This document shows, one piece after another, positions 45,069 to 54,040 of a stretch of 64,000 nucleotides of DNA. The first letter of the stretch is position 1. The number at the start of each line of letters is the position of its first letter. This DNA is from Bacillus sp. BA3 (lineage in GTDB: Bacteria > Bacillota > Bacilli > Bacillales > DSM-1321). The position numbers and the translations under genes are program-made. The stretch spans positions 62,001 to 126,000 of the forward strand of contig PIZR01000002.1 in the NCBI GenBank assembly GCA_002835675.1, read 5' to 3'. The notes below the pieces were generated by a model. That model did not search any database and was not told where the DNA came from. It saw only the letters and a program-made list of their open reading frames with translations.

Positions 45069-45503
45069 TTAAAAAGGATCGGCTATGACAAGGATTTTCC
45101 CTGCTTTAATATCCTCCATATATTGATCGACTTCGGCTTCCTCCAGTCCAAGATCCAATAATGGCTTCCTCAATCCGCCTGCTCCCGATGCTGCCCCGGC
45201 TGCGGCTCCGCCAAATGTGGTGAAAATCGGCCCCGCTGCCAATATCGGACCAATTCCTGGTACGGCTAATGCACTCATTCCAATAAGCAGGCCTGTCAAT
45301 CCGACAGCTCCGCCGGCTGCTGCCCCAGCTACTAATCCATCAGTTTTTGCCGGGCTGACTTCCTCGGCTTCAGTTGGTAATTTATCGATGTTTTTTGCCA
45401 CTACTGATATTTGATCGGATGTATATCCTTGTTCCTTTAAATTTTTGACTGCTGAAGTCGCTTCATTTTCATTATCATATATTGCTATAAACCTCTTGTC
45501 CAT
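45069..45503 (-). CDS. General stress protein 17M/YflT-like protein
   Basis: 144 residues. The N-terminal YflT/17M domain (FIAIYDNENEATSAVKNLKE, SDQISVVAKN) is followed by a glycine/alanine-rich membrane-like segment (GLVAGAAAGGAVGLTGLLIG to AAAGAASGAGG) and an acidic C-terminus. Homologues in Bacillus belong to the sigma-B general stress regulon; biochemical function is unknown. AAAGGAG precedes the ATG, and a sigma-B-like promoter is visible upstream. It forms its own transcription unit between two terminated neighbours. Confidence 0.8.
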   Translation of the reverse strand: MDKRFIAIYDNENEATSAVKNLKEQGYTSDQISVVAKNIDKLPTEAEEVSPAKTDGLVAGAAAGGAVGLTGLLIGMSALAVPGIGPILAAGPIFTTFGGAAAGAASGAGGLRKPLLDLGLEEAEVDQYMEDIKAGKILVIADPF

Positions 45504-45537
45504 GGTATCTGCTCCTTTAAAAGTAATGTATTGTACA

Positions 45538-45562
45538 ATACCCTTAATTGAGCTTTAATAAC
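45538..45562 (-). promoter_or_regulatory. Sigma-B-like promoter of the stress protein gene
   Basis: Minus strand GTTATT-N13-GGGTAT; the -10 is a full match to the sigma-B consensus and the -35 (GTTTAA) a partial one. It lies about 35 bp before the start codon. Confidence 0.6.
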
Positions 45563-45583
45563 CTTCCATGAAAGAAATGAATT

Positions 45584-46831
45584 TCATTCCCGGATTTGCC
45601 CCTGGCCGTATATGAAGTACTTGCTTGATGTTAAGGCCGGTAACCCCATTGGTCCACGTGCATGCAGCTTTTGTGTGGAAATGCCGATTTCTGCGCCATA
45701 ACCGAATTCAAAGCCGTCGGTAAAACGGGTGGAAGCATTGTGATAAACTGCTGCGGCATCTACTTTATTCAAAAATGCGTAAGCATTTTGTTCATCCCTC
45801 GTTAGGATTGCTTCAGAATGCTTGGAACCGTATCGGTTTATGTGATCAATGGCATCGGATACACCTTTTACAGTTTTCACGCTGAGTTTTAAAGCCAGGT
45901 ACTCAGTTGACCAATCTTCCTCCGTAGCCGTTTTCGCTCTCGGAAAGGAGCTGCAAACCGCTTCATCTCCATATAATTCAATACCCTTTTCGTCCAGGAG
46001 TTCCAGAATACGCACTCCATTTTCTTTAAACCATTCTTCATGGATTAGAAGCCCCTCAATAGCATTGCATACGGATGGGCGCTGAGTTTTACCGTTTAAG
46101 ACAATTTTCTCGACCATCGTGATATCTGCGGTCTGATCGATGAAGATATGGCAATTGCCTGCACCTGTTTCAAGGACGGGAACAGTGGACTCCTTAATGA
46201 CCGTTTCAATTAAATTCTTTCCGCCGCGGGGAATCAGAACATCTAAATACTCATTAAGATGAAAAAGTTCCTTAGCGGTTTCACGACTTGTATCCTCGAT
46301 CAACTGAACAGCTTCTACAGGGATTTCCGTATTCTCCAATGCTTTATGAATGGAAGAGACTAGTGCCATATTGGAGTATTTGGCTGAAGAGCTGCCTCTT
46401 AAGATGACAGCATTCCCCGTTTTCAAGGATAATGTAGCTGCATCGATGGTCACGTTAGGCCTTGCTTCATAAATCATTCCGATTACCCCGATCGGCACCC
46501 GTTGCTTTTTAATCAATAAACCATTCTCTTTTTTGATCGTCTCCAATCGTTCCCCAATCGGATCATTTAAATCGATTAAAAGCATAATGGCCGCTGCCAT
46601 GTCATCAATACGGTTAACATTCAACATAATTCGATCTAATATAGACTCGCTGAGACCTTTTTTCCTGCCATCTTCCAGATCCTTTTGGTTTTCCTTTATC
46701 AAAAAATCTTTATCGATAATAAGTTGTTTAGCAATTTTTCCAAGTGCCTCATTCTTCTTTTCCGTACTCAAACCGATTAGCTGATAACTGGCTTTTTGGG
46801 CTGCTTTTCCTTTCGCCGTCACTTCACTCAT
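45584..46831 (-). CDS. proA: Gamma-glutamyl phosphate reductase ProA
   Basis: Second enzyme of proline synthesis: reduces glutamyl 5-phosphate to glutamate 5-semialdehyde with NADPH. 415 residues from the ATG at 46831, which follows GGGGG; the longer in-frame ORF would overlap proB. ALDH-superfamily fold with [40 protein letters not shown] (catalytic Cys) and [13 protein letters not shown] at the C-terminus. It lies 35 bp after proB in a T-box-controlled operon. Confidence 0.95.
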   Translation of the reverse strand: MSEVTAKGKAAQKASYQLIGLSTEKKNEALGKIAKQLIIDKDFLIKENQKDLEDGRKKGLSESILDRIMLNVNRIDDMAAAIMLLIDLNDPIGERLETIKKENGLLIKKQRVPIGVIGMIYEARPNVTIDAATLSLKTGNAVILRGSSSAKYSNMALVSSIHKALENTEIPVEAVQLIEDTSRETAKELFHLNEYLDVLIPRGGKNLIETVIKESTVPVLETGAGNCHIFIDQTADITMVEKIVLNGKTQRPSVCNAIEGLLIHEEWFKENGVRILELLDEKGIELYGDEAVCSSFPRAKTATEEDWSTEYLALKLSVKTVKGVSDAIDHINRYGSKHSEAILTRDEQNAYAFLNKVDAAAVYHNASTRFTDGFEFGYGAEIGISTQKLHARGPMGLPALTSSKYFIYGQGQIRE

Positions 46832-46866
46832 TTCTAAATTCCCCCTTTTTTCTTGAAATTTATTTT

Positions 46867-47955
46867 TTAGGCTTTCACCCATTTATCGCGATGGATGACT
46901 TCTATGGAAGTGATTATAAGCTCGGATGTCCTCTTTCCCATCGCCTGTTTTAATTCTTCGTCGGAATAAAGGACCTCACCCCGCCCTAATAACCCATTTG
47001 CACCAAAGACTTCGACAACATCACCCTTATTGAAGACTCCTTTAATTTCATAAATTCCAGCTGGCAGCAGACTGCTGCCATTTGAAACTAAGGCCCTTTC
47101 GGCACCTTCATCAACGAAAATTTTCCCGGATACTTTTGAATGAAGTGATATCCATTGTTTGTTTTTCGTTACCGTCGTCAAGAGCTCATTCCCAATATAC
47201 GTGCCATCACCATTGCCTTCAAGGATTGTTAGAAGTTTATCACTCCCCAAACCAGAACCGATGAATACTTTCACCCCTAGAGACAATGCAGTTTGCGCTG
47301 CAATCAGCTTCGATTTCATCCCACCGGTTCCGACATTGGAACCTGCACCTTCTGCCATTTGCAATAAATCATCCGTTATTTCGGATAGCTTATCAAATCG
47401 TTTAGCCCCTGGATTTGTCTGTGGATTGGAATCATAAAGCCCATTAATGTCCGTTAATATGATCAAGTTGGACGCGTGGACCAGGCCGCTTACTAAGGCG
47501 GATAGCATATCATTATCACCAAAAGTCAACTCCTCGACCGATACTGTATCATTTTCATTTATGATCGGAAGGATGCCGCGTTCAAGCAATTCCATCAATG
47601 TGGCATATGCATTTTTATATCTATCTTTTTTCGAGAAATCTTTCCTTGTTAATAAAATCTGCGCCGGAACGATTCCAAAATGCCCCAATTGTTCCATATA
47701 CGATTGAATCAATAGGCTTTGACCTACAGCTGCAGCAGCTTGTTTTCCTTTGAGAGTGACAGGTCTCGTCGGGTAGCCAAGCTTGCGAAAACCTGTCGCT
47801 ACAGCACCTGATGAAACAAGGACAACTTCATGTCCGGCTTTCCTTAAAGCTGCCACTGCCTGGATATGATCGGAAAATTTATTCTGGTCGATTTCACCTT
47901 GTGTGTTGGTCAAAGAACTACTTCCTATCTTTACAACGATGCGTTTCTTTTCCAT
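46867..47955 (-). CDS. proB: Glutamate 5-kinase ProB
   Basis: First enzyme of proline synthesis, phosphorylating glutamate on the gamma carboxyl. 362 residues: an amino acid kinase domain ([57 protein letters not shown]) and a C-terminal PUA domain from about residue 275. Feedback inhibition by proline is known for the family. First gene of proBA; the leader upstream holds a proline-specific T-box, so expression should rise when tRNA-Pro is uncharged. Confidence 0.95.
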   Translation of the reverse strand: MEKKRIVVKIGSSSLTNTQGEIDQNKFSDHIQAVAALRKAGHEVVLVSSGAVATGFRKLGYPTRPVTLKGKQAAAAVGQSLLIQSYMEQLGHFGIVPAQILLTRKDFSKKDRYKNAYATLMELLERGILPIINENDTVSVEELTFGDNDMLSALVSGLVHASNLIILTDINGLYDSNPQTNPGAKRFDKLSEITDDLLQMAEGAGSNVGTGGMKSKLIAAQTALSLGVKVFIGSGLGSDKLLTILEGNGDGTYIGNELLTTVTKNKQWISLHSKVSGKIFVDEGAERALVSNGSSLLPAGIYEIKGVFNKGDVVEVFGANGLLGRGEVLYSDEELKQAMGKRTSELIITSIEVIHRDKWVKA

Positions 47956-47983
47956 CGATTACTTCCTCCAATAAATATCTAAG

Positions 47984-48230
47984 ACATGAAAAAAAGCCCT
48001 TTTCATCCTCGAAATAAGGACGAAAAGGGCTGCTCTCCGTGGTACCACCTTCATTGAATGCAAATTCATGCATTCCACTTTGCCTGATAACGCCAGGATT
48101 TGCGCCTATGTTTTGCATAGGACTCAAGAAGCAGGTTCTGCGCATTCCTGTCGCGGGCCTTCCAGCAATTGACGCCGCTCTCTGTCACAGTGATTCTCGC
48201 ATACTAATCTTCTCTCAACGTTCATTGTTT
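47984..48230 (-). ncRNA. T-box riboswitch, proline-specific, in the proBA leader
   Basis: The minus strand contains the T-box sequence AAGGTGGTACCACG (48038-48051), the tRNA-acceptor-binding hallmark. A terminator follows at once: stem AGCCCTTTTC(G)TCCT / AGGATGAAAAGGGCT (47995-48031) with T7. Upstream, stem I shows AGTATGCGAGAA near its base and GAA-CCT-GC in the specifier position; CCT (48133-48135) is a proline codon. T-box control of proBA is known in Bacillus subtilis. Uncharged tRNA-Pro should pair with CCT and the T-box to form the antiterminator. Confidence 0.92.
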
Positions 48231-48235
48231 AATAT

Positions 48236-48264
48236 AGTATGCAAAATTATCTTCTTGATGTCAA
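48236..48264 (-). promoter_or_regulatory. Sigma-A promoter of the proBA T-box transcript
   Basis: Minus strand TTGACA (48259-48264), 17-bp spacer, CATACT (48236-48241). Transcription should start near 48229, just before stem I of the T-box. Confidence 0.65.
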
Positions 48265-48288
48265 TAACATTCCTTCGATGAATGAACC

Positions 48289-49497
48289 TTATAGCGCCAT
48301 GGCTGGGCCGAAGAATTCATAGTGGATTTTATCCGTATCTACCCCAAGCTCTTTCAGGTAAGTGATGACGGCCTTCATGAAAGGCACAGGGCCGCACACA
48401 TAATAATCAGCCTCAGGTTTAACAATACTGCTCAATAATTCCTTATCAACATACCCTTGCTTTGCAAAATTCGGCAGGTTCTTATCATCCTCACTCGGAT
48501 TTTTAAAGACAAAGGATAAATGATAACTGGCAAGCTTGTGCGTAAGTTCTGTCAGTTCCGTTCTGAACGGCTGTAAAGTGCCTTTATCGGATGCGTGAAT
48601 GAATTGGACATCACGCTCAGGTGTTTGTTCAGCTACTGCATGAACCATACTCATGAAGGGCGTTATGCCAACGCCTCCGCTCAAGAATACTGCCGGAGTT
48701 CGTTTTCCCAAATCAATGGTGAAATCACCTGCAGGAGCCGTTACTTCTATACTGTCACCCATCTGAATGGATTCATGCAAGTAGTTAGAGACCCTTCCAT
48801 CAGGAGAGGTTCCAGGCTTTTCTTTTTTAACGGAAATCCGGAAGTGATCTTTTCCCGGAACATCAGACAAACTATACTGACGGTTGAATAAATAGCGTTC
48901 ACCCGGTATCTCGATACGAACGGTAATATATTGTCCAGGAAGAAATGCTGGAACCTTGTCACCATTTGATGGCTTTAAATAAAAGGAAGTGATTACGTCA
49001 CTTTCCCGTACTTTTTCCACCACTGTGAATCGTTTGAAATCAGACCATCCGCCGACCTGATTGGAAGCTTGATCGTACATTTCCTTTTCAATGCTAATGA
49101 AAACATCGGCAATGACTCCATAGGCCTCTCCCCAAGCTTGGAGGATCTCTTCTGTAGCCGAATCTTGTAACACTTCCTTGATTGCTCCTAATAGATATTC
49201 TCCAACAATAGGATAATGCTCAGCTTTAACAGCAAGACTTCTGTGTTTTTGTGCTATTTGCTTCACGGCAGGTAAGATTGTTTCAAGTTGATCTATATGT
49301 TTAGCCGCTGCCAAAACCGTGTTGGCAAGTGCAGTTTGCTGACGCCCCTTTTTTTGATTGGCGTGATTAAAGACATTTAACAATTCAGGATGTGCTTCGA
49401 AAAGATTTTTATAGAATACAGTTGTGATAGTTGCACCATGCACTTCTAATACGGGTACGGTTGATTTGATAACATCGATAGTTTTCTGGGATAGCAT
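48289..49497 (-). CDS. hmp: Flavohemoglobin Hmp (nitric oxide dioxygenase)
   Basis: Cytosolic enzyme oxidising NO to nitrate with O2 and NAD(P)H. 402 residues from the ATG at 49497 after AGAGGGG; the longer in-frame ORF runs into the operator. The globin domain has Tyr29, Gln53, proximal His85 (QKHRSL) and Tyr95 at standard positions. The FAD domain has RQYSLSD. The NAD domain has [11 protein letters not shown] and [10 protein letters not shown]. It is divergent from nsrR with an NsrR-type operator right upstream, so it is expected to be induced by NO. Confidence 0.95.
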   Translation of the reverse strand: MLSQKTIDVIKSTVPVLEVHGATITTVFYKNLFEAHPELLNVFNHANQKKGRQQTALANTVLAAAKHIDQLETILPAVKQIAQKHRSLAVKAEHYPIVGEYLLGAIKEVLQDSATEEILQAWGEAYGVIADVFISIEKEMYDQASNQVGGWSDFKRFTVVEKVRESDVITSFYLKPSNGDKVPAFLPGQYITVRIEIPGERYLFNRQYSLSDVPGKDHFRISVKKEKPGTSPDGRVSNYLHESIQMGDSIEVTAPAGDFTIDLGKRTPAVFLSGGVGITPFMSMVHAVAEQTPERDVQFIHASDKGTLQPFRTELTELTHKLASYHLSFVFKNPSEDDKNLPNFAKQGYVDKELLSSIVKPEADYYVCGPVPFMKAVITYLKELGVDTDKIHYEFFGPAMAL

Positions 49498-49515
49498 AGG
49501 TAAACCCCTCTTCAT

Positions 49516-49540
49516 AAACAAGTATTTTAAATACATGTTT
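49516..49540. promoter_or_regulatory. NsrR operator upstream of hmp
   Basis: Near-perfect 25-bp palindrome, AAACAAGTATTT-T-AAATACATGTTT (11 of 12 pairs), fitting the NsrR consensus type AANATGNATTTNAAATNCATNTT. It ends 19 bp from the hmp start. A partial similar sequence lies at about 49601-49625 near nsrR. Confidence 0.8.
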
Positions 49541-49667
49541 ATATTAGAACTTAAATGCATTAAAAGCAATATTTTTTATACATCTTTTTATATAATAAGT
49601 TTTCATGTTTATAAAATGTTCACATTTATGATATAGTCTAATGGGGATAGAATGTGAGGCGATAAAC

Positions 49668-50132
49668 ATGAGGTTGACGAGTTATTCCGATTACTCACTA
49701 AGAGTGTTGATTTACCTGGCTTCCCACGACCAAAGCAAATTGTCAAATATTAAAGAGATATCTGAAGTTTATCAACTGTCTAAAAATCACTTGATGAAGA
49801 TTGTTCATAATCTAGGTAAATTAGGCTATATTGAGACGATACGTGGAAGAAATGGCGGTTTCCGGCTTGCAAAATCACCCGCCGAAATAAATGTAGGGGA
49901 ACTGGTACGGAGAACTGAAGAAGATTTTTATTTAGTGGAATGTTTTAAAGATCACGATAACTGTGTGATTTCTCCCGTTTGTTCATTGAAATTTGTCCTT
50001 AATAATGCCTTGGATGCTTTTTTAAAGGTCCTTGATCAATATACGATTGCAGACTTCAGCGAAAATAAAGTGATGCTCAAAACTTATTTCGATTCAGTTA
50101 AGCAGCATGACGAAAAGCCCGATTTTTTATAA
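49668..50132 (+). CDS. nsrR: NO-sensing Rrf2 family repressor NsrR
   Basis: Iron-sulfur transcription factor of 154 residues from the ATG at 49668 (TGAGG upstream). The winged helix is at 1-75 (LSKNHLMKIVHNLGKLGYI, GRNGGFRLAK), and the cluster ligands Cys92, Cys99 and Cys105 (ECFKDHDNCVISPVC) sit with NsrR spacing; Asp8 is a further ligand in B. subtilis NsrR. Divergent from hmp, its main known target. Loss of the cluster on NO exposure would relieve repression. Confidence 0.92.
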   Translation: MRLTSYSDYSLRVLIYLASHDQSKLSNIKEISEVYQLSKNHLMKIVHNLGKLGYIETIRGRNGGFRLAKSPAEINVGELVRRTEEDFYLVECFKDHDNCVISPVCSLKFVLNNALDAFLKVLDQYTIADFSENKVMLKTYFDSVKQHDEKPDFL

Positions 50133-50146
50133 TCGGGCTCTTTTTC
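50113..50146. terminator. Bidirectional terminator
   Basis: AGCCCGATT / AATCGGGCT with a T-rich loop and T5 after it, overlapping the last codons of nsrR and lying 2 bp from the convergent gene. Confidence 0.85.
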
Positions 50147-50147
50147 A

Positions 50148-51125
50148 TTAACCGATGATTCGTTCAATCTGCCATTCCTTTTCCATTCGCAAATCCATGA
50201 TCCCTGAACCCGTTTTCAATAGGACTTTAAGGGGATCGTATGGATTGATCATGATGATCGTCCCGTTTCGCCCATTGGAAAGCGTGACTTCTTTTCCGAC
50301 TAAAGTGGACATTAATCGGTTTACAAACTCCAGCAGTATCTCTGGATTGAATTTACCGAACTTATCGCTGTTCATTTGCTCAATCACCTTATAAAACGGC
50401 ATGGCCTGATGATATACACGATTTGAAGACATCGCATGGAATACATCGGCTATTGCGACGATTTTCGAATGATGATGGATATCATTCCCCATCAGACCAT
50501 GTGGATAGCCTTTCCCATCTTCCCGTTCATGGTGCTGAAGGGCTGTTAATGCAATCGATGGTGGGATTCCAGGGATAGTTTTAAGTAATTCATAACCATA
50601 AATGGCATGGCGTTTCATTTCTTCATATTCTGCCGCAGTCAGTTTACCCGGCTTTTCCAATATACTTTCCGGAATCCTTGTTTTACCCACATCATGCAGT
50701 GTGGCTGCCAGTGTCAGTGCTGAAAGGTTTTCTTTCGATAATCCAAGCTTCATCCCTAGATAAGTGGCAATGATTCCGACACCGATATTATGCTTATACG
50801 TGTACTCGTTATTTGCTTGCAGCTCTTCGAAAAGGTAATAAACATCAGGATTCTTTGCAGCTTGTGCAATGACAGGTGCTACCTCCCCTTTAATCACTTC
50901 AACATTTTCAAGCTGTATTTTTCCTTCATTACGTATATCTTGAAAGATGTTTTTGATATGAATAGAAGCTTTATTGATTCTTTCATGAATCTTTACTTTA
51001 GGTTGTACATGATCTTCAGTTAGAGTAGATTCACCTTTTTTCAATTCTTCCATTTCGAAATCAATTTCAGGTATGGTAAGAGGCGGATTCGCTTTATTAA
51101 TCAGCTTCCCTCTTCTATTTTTCAT
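50148..51125 (-). CDS. HD-GYP domain phosphohydrolase
   Basis: Cytosolic protein of about 325 residues with a central HD-GYP domain, the family that hydrolyses cyclic di-GMP or related signals. Motifs: TLAATLHDVGKTRIPESIL (HD and following Lys), HAIYGYELL, LQHHEREDGKGYPHGL (HH and GYP), VAIADVFHAM. The N-terminal ~130 residues are helical with no recognised sensor, and the C-terminal 60 residues form a small beta-rich part. Start is ambiguous (GTG 51134 or ATG 51125). It has its own transcription unit. Confidence 0.8.
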   Translation of the reverse strand: MKNRRGKLINKANPPLTIPEIDFEMEELKKGESTLTEDHVQPKVKIHERINKASIHIKNIFQDIRNEGKIQLENVEVIKGEVAPVIAQAAKNPDVYYLFEELQANNEYTYKHNIGVGIIATYLGMKLGLSKENLSALTLAATLHDVGKTRIPESILEKPGKLTAAEYEEMKRHAIYGYELLKTIPGIPPSIALTALQHHEREDGKGYPHGLMGNDIHHHSKIVAIADVFHAMSSNRVYHQAMPFYKVIEQMNSDKFGKFNPEILLEFVNRLMSTLVGKEVTLSNGRNGTIIMINPYDPLKVLLKTGSGIMDLRMEKEWQIERIIG

Positions 51126-51204
51126 CGCTCTCACACTTTTCTCTATTTTTTACCTATAATACCATATCTGACATTGTGTCTTAATGAAAACAATTTTTTG
51201 GCAC

Positions 51205-51390
51205 TTAAGTTCGGTCACTAAGTTCATTGCCTAGGCGTTTTAATTTTTCACCAACCGTACATTCTGAAATACAAAACTGATGGGCATACGTACGCCCCTT
51301 CTCTTTTCGAAAATGCTTTCGTAAAAAACAATCCTGGCAAAATGAAGCAAGAACATCTTCCACTTCTTCATATATTTTTTTCCTGTTCAT
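51205..51390 (-). CDS. ypeQ: Small zinc-finger protein, YpeQ-like
   Basis: 61-residue protein with Cys spacing CQDC...(about 21)...CISEC, preceded by acidic helix MNRKKIYEEVEDVLASF. This fits the small Bacillus zinc-finger proteins of the YpeQ type, function unknown. The gene begins 5 bp after the RNase H-like gene stop and takes its AAGGAG site from that gene's end, so the two are co-expressed. The same pairing is, as I recall, found in B. subtilis ypeP-ypeQ. Confidence 0.65.
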   Translation of the reverse strand: MNRKKIYEEVEDVLASFCQDCFLRKHFRKEKGRTYAHQFCISECTVGEKLKRLGNELSDRT

Positions 51391-51395
51391 TGTTG

Positions 51396-52055
51396 TTATG
51401 GCTCCTTTGATTCAACAATCTCTATTTTGCTGAAAATAGCTTTTCCCTGCAGTGCAAGTGTTGCCAGGCGATCAGCTTCCTGGTTTTCCTTCCGAGAAAT
51501 TGGTTTGCAGACCGGAATGATCTTTAATTTATCCAGTTTCGCTTCAATGCGGTCCAGCCATTTATTTAAGTTTTCTTCCATACAGGGCCATTCACCGGAA
51601 AGTTGATTTAAGACAACGAGAGAATCCCCTTTAAAGACACAGCTTTGATGATGCACCCCAAGTTCTTCCATCTGACTGACCGCTTCATGAAATGCCGCAT
51701 ATTCCGCTTCATTATTGGATTCGAATTGGTCCAATTTCACGTTGGTGCGTAACCGCCAGAACTTCTTACCTTGTCGAAAGTAAATAGCTACACCGAGTCC
51801 TGCCACCCTTTCATCTTTTTGAAAACCGCCATCAAAAAAAACCGTCACATCCTGCGGCTCTTCCTCAACTTCCGTCAGGAGTTTCTTTAGCTCTTTCTTC
51901 GTCCATGTTGTATCGAATTCATCCTTGAATTCCACTTCTTTCAGCCTTCCTGCCTTTTCAAGATCCTCCGTTATGACCAGTGCAGTCCCGGCATCAAGCC
52001 AATCTGAAACGAAATCGGCAGATGGTTTTTTTGAAGCATGATATGTCCATTGCAT
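51396..52055 (-). CDS. ypeP: RNase H-like protein YpeP
   Basis: 219 residues from the ATG at 52055 (GAAGG, 5 bp upstream); the longer in-frame ORF has no suitable ribosome site. The N-terminal ~75 residues form a separate small domain. A complete RNase HI-like fold follows with the four acidic active-site positions FFDGG, NNEAEYAAF, KGDSLVV and QEADRLA. It may hydrolyse RNA-DNA hybrids, though B. subtilis homologues have been described as weak or inactive; I cannot judge activity. It is divergent from a second RNase HI-like gene. Confidence 0.75.
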   Translation of the reverse strand: MQWTYHASKKPSADFVSDWLDAGTALVITEDLEKAGRLKEVEFKDEFDTTWTKKELKKLLTEVEEEPQDVTVFFDGGFQKDERVAGLGVAIYFRQGKKFWRLRTNVKLDQFESNNEAEYAAFHEAVSQMEELGVHHQSCVFKGDSLVVLNQLSGEWPCMEENLNKWLDRIEAKLDKLKIIPVCKPISRKENQEADRLATLALQGKAIFSKIEIVESKEP

Positions 52056-52287
52056 AATTACCTTCAAAGATTTCCAGCTCCTTATCCATTCACCATTCAT
52101 GCAGAACAGCTTACAATTTTCATACCTTTTTTTCGTCATACCCTTTATAATATATTGTAAGCATTTGAATCACTCTTTTTAATTATAGTTCCCATATCAG
52201 CCTGAAATTCTCATGTTTCAATCTTATTTTATATGAAACATTTTTTATAAAGGCATATTGACAGTTAAACTCGAGGAGGAGCATATA

Positions 52288-52701
52288 TTGATCGAAGTGT
52301 ATATTGATGGTGCCAGTGCGGGCAATCCCGGGCCGAGCGGCGCAGGTGTTTTCATAAATAATAACGGTGTGGTCGAGAGGCATTCATTTCCGCTTGGAAA
52401 TATGGAAAACCATGAAGCGGAATACCATGCTTTAATCAAAGCATTGGAAATTTGTGTAGCCAATAAGTATCAAGTCGTTTCTTTCCGTACTGACTCCCAA
52501 GCCATCAACCAGGCCATTGAAAAAAGATTTGCAAAAAATAAGTATGCGATATTGCTGGAACGGGCGCTAAAGCTTTCCGACGAGCTTGAATTATTTTTCA
52601 TGAAATGGATTCCAAACCTTGAAAACAAGTCCGCGGATGAATTGGCGAGACGGGCCATTCGCATGAATAAGGCTGAGGAAATTCATGAACAAGACAGCTG
52701 A
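52288..52701 (+). CDS. RNase HI-like protein
   Basis: 137 residues from a TTG at 52288, which lies 8 bp after GAGGAGG; the upstream in-frame start has no such site. Compact RNase HI domain with all four acidic residues: VYIDGASAGNPGPSGAG, NHEAEYHALIKALE, RTDSQAI and KSADELARRA. It lacks the basic protrusion of E. coli RNase HI, as Bacillus YpdQ-type proteins do. Expected role is removal of RNA from RNA-DNA hybrids. Its end overlaps the EamA transporter gene by 17 bp. Confidence 0.8.
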   Translation: MIEVYIDGASAGNPGPSGAGVFINNNGVVERHSFPLGNMENHEAEYHALIKALEICVANKYQVVSFRTDSQAINQAIEKRFAKNKYAILLERALKLSDELELFFMKWIPNLENKSADELARRAIRMNKAEEIHEQDS

Positions 52702-53593
52702 TTTTTCGTTATTATTCGTTGTATTCATCTGGGGCGTGACTTTTGTTATGGTTCAAAACGCCCTGTCATTTCTTGACCCATTCACGTTTAATGCCGTCCG
52801 TTTCTTCATGGCCTTCGTTTTCTTGCTCATTCCATATATATCGACTTTACACAAAAAGGGGAAAACTTGGAATAAGGGCCTCATTATAGCCGGGTTTCAT
52901 ATTGGGGTTTGGCTTTTTCTGGGATATGGGCTTCAAACGATCGGATTGAATTATACGACTCCTGCGAAGACAGGCTTCATAACAGGATTAAGTGTCGTCA
53001 TGGTACCGGTTTTTTCCTTGCTGCTTTTAAAACATCGGCTTTCCCGCAATACATTGATCGGTGTCGCAGCGGCAACCATTGGGCTTTATCTAATGACTTT
53101 CGCTGACCGCTCCAATTTGAATATCGGTGATTTACTGGTATTTTTATGCGCAATCAGTTTTGCCATGCAGATCATTACTACCGCTAGATATGCCAAGACC
53201 CTACCCGCTTTACCGTTGACGCTGATTCAGGTTTCGACCGTATCTTTATTATCATTTGTTTCAGCCTTCATTTTCAACGAGAATCATTCCGTCATCTTCA
53301 GCTCAGAGGTCATGTTACAGAAGGATGTATGGACTGCTTTATTGGTTACTGCAGCCCTTGCCACGGCGTTCGCCTTTTTCGCACAAACCTTCTTCCAAGC
53401 TTATACGACACCTACAAGAGTGGCGCTGATCTTTTCTATGGAACCGGTTTTTGCTGCGTTATCCTCATACATATTGATAGGGGAAAAATTGACTACCGCC
53501 TCCATCATCGGCTGCGCATTCATTTTCTTGGGAATGATTTTCGCTGAACTGCCTGTTAAGAAAAAGAAATCGGTGACACAGGAGTTTTCTTGA
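52685..53593 (+). CDS. EamA/DMT family transporter
   Basis: 302-residue membrane protein with ten helices in two EamA repeats (first ~1-135, second ~145-290). Characteristic blocks are VFIWGVTFVMVQNAL, NYTTPAKTGFITGL, TRVALIFSMEPVFAAL and GCAFIFLGMIFAEL. Members export metabolites or amino acids, but substrate is unknown here. It is translationally overlapped with the RNase HI-like gene and ends at a bidirectional terminator. Confidence 0.85.
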   Translation: MNKTADFSLLFVVFIWGVTFVMVQNALSFLDPFTFNAVRFFMAFVFLLIPYISTLHKKGKTWNKGLIIAGFHIGVWLFLGYGLQTIGLNYTTPAKTGFITGLSVVMVPVFSLLLLKHRLSRNTLIGVAAATIGLYLMTFADRSNLNIGDLLVFLCAISFAMQIITTARYAKTLPALPLTLIQVSTVSLLSFVSAFIFNENHSVIFSSEVMLQKDVWTALLVTAALATAFAFFAQTFFQAYTTPTRVALIFSMEPVFAALSSYILIGEKLTTASIIGCAFIFLGMIFAELPVKKKKSVTQEFS

Positions 53594-53604
53594 AAAGCCC
53601 AATT

Positions 53605-53643
53605 AAATAAATCGGACTCCCAGTTACGAAGTCCGATTTATTT
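53605..53643. terminator. Bidirectional terminator
   Basis: AAATAAATCGGACT / AGTCCGATTTATTT, 14 perfect pairs between convergent genes; it overlaps the stop of the minus-strand gene. Confidence 0.85.
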
Positions 53644-53931
53644 AAGCAGCCCCTGTTCTTTTGCAAACGATACCGCTGCACTACGCGTTTCAATGCCATT
53701 TTGTTTTAAGTTTTCCAAAAAGGAAATATAAAAACTGCCATCAAAATTCTTTTGTACCTTCAATGTCAATTCTATTGCTGCATTGACTAAAATATCACTT
53801 GCATCCGTGTAGCGCTTACCAAAATAAATAAAACCAATAGCGTCATTACCAAAAGTGAATCCCTTACCCTCTAAAAAACTAACATACTCTTCAGTTGACT
53901 TCGCCAATTCTGCATCCACTCCATACTTCAT
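53638..53931 (-). CDS. Small conserved-looking hypothetical protein
   Basis: 97 residues, soluble, mostly helical: TEEYVSFLEGKGFTFGNDAI, then GFIYFGKRYTDASDILVNAA and a C-terminal amphipathic helix. I do not recognise it with confidence; it may be one of the small Bacillales-specific DUF families near ypcP. Composition and codon use resemble the neighbours, and terminators bracket it on both sides, so a single-gene unit is likely. No clear ribosome site is visible for the ATG chosen. Confidence 0.5.
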   Translation of the reverse strand: MKYGVDAELAKSTEEYVSFLEGKGFTFGNDAIGFIYFGKRYTDASDILVNAAIELTLKVQKNFDGSFYISFLENLKQNGIETRSAAVSFAKEQGLLK

Positions 53932-54006
53932 ACCTTATTTTCATCTTACCGTATATCAAAGATTTTGACTATCCATTTTTCGACAAAAAAATCACCATAC
54001 AAAATA

Positions 54007-54037
54007 ACGGAGCTCCCATTGGGAAGCTCCGCTTGTT
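54007..54037 (-). terminator. Terminator of the YpcP-like exonuclease gene
   Basis: GCGGAGCTT..., stem CGGAGCT / AGCTCCG with a loop that can pair further (CCCATTGGG), followed by a T-rich stretch, just below the gene end. Confidence 0.75.
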
Positions 54038-54040
54038 TGA

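Noticed and set aside
51190-51210. Sigma-54 promoter at TTTTGGCACTTAAG
   Set aside because: The -24 element is present, but the -12 position reads TTCGG and no gene starts downstream in that direction.
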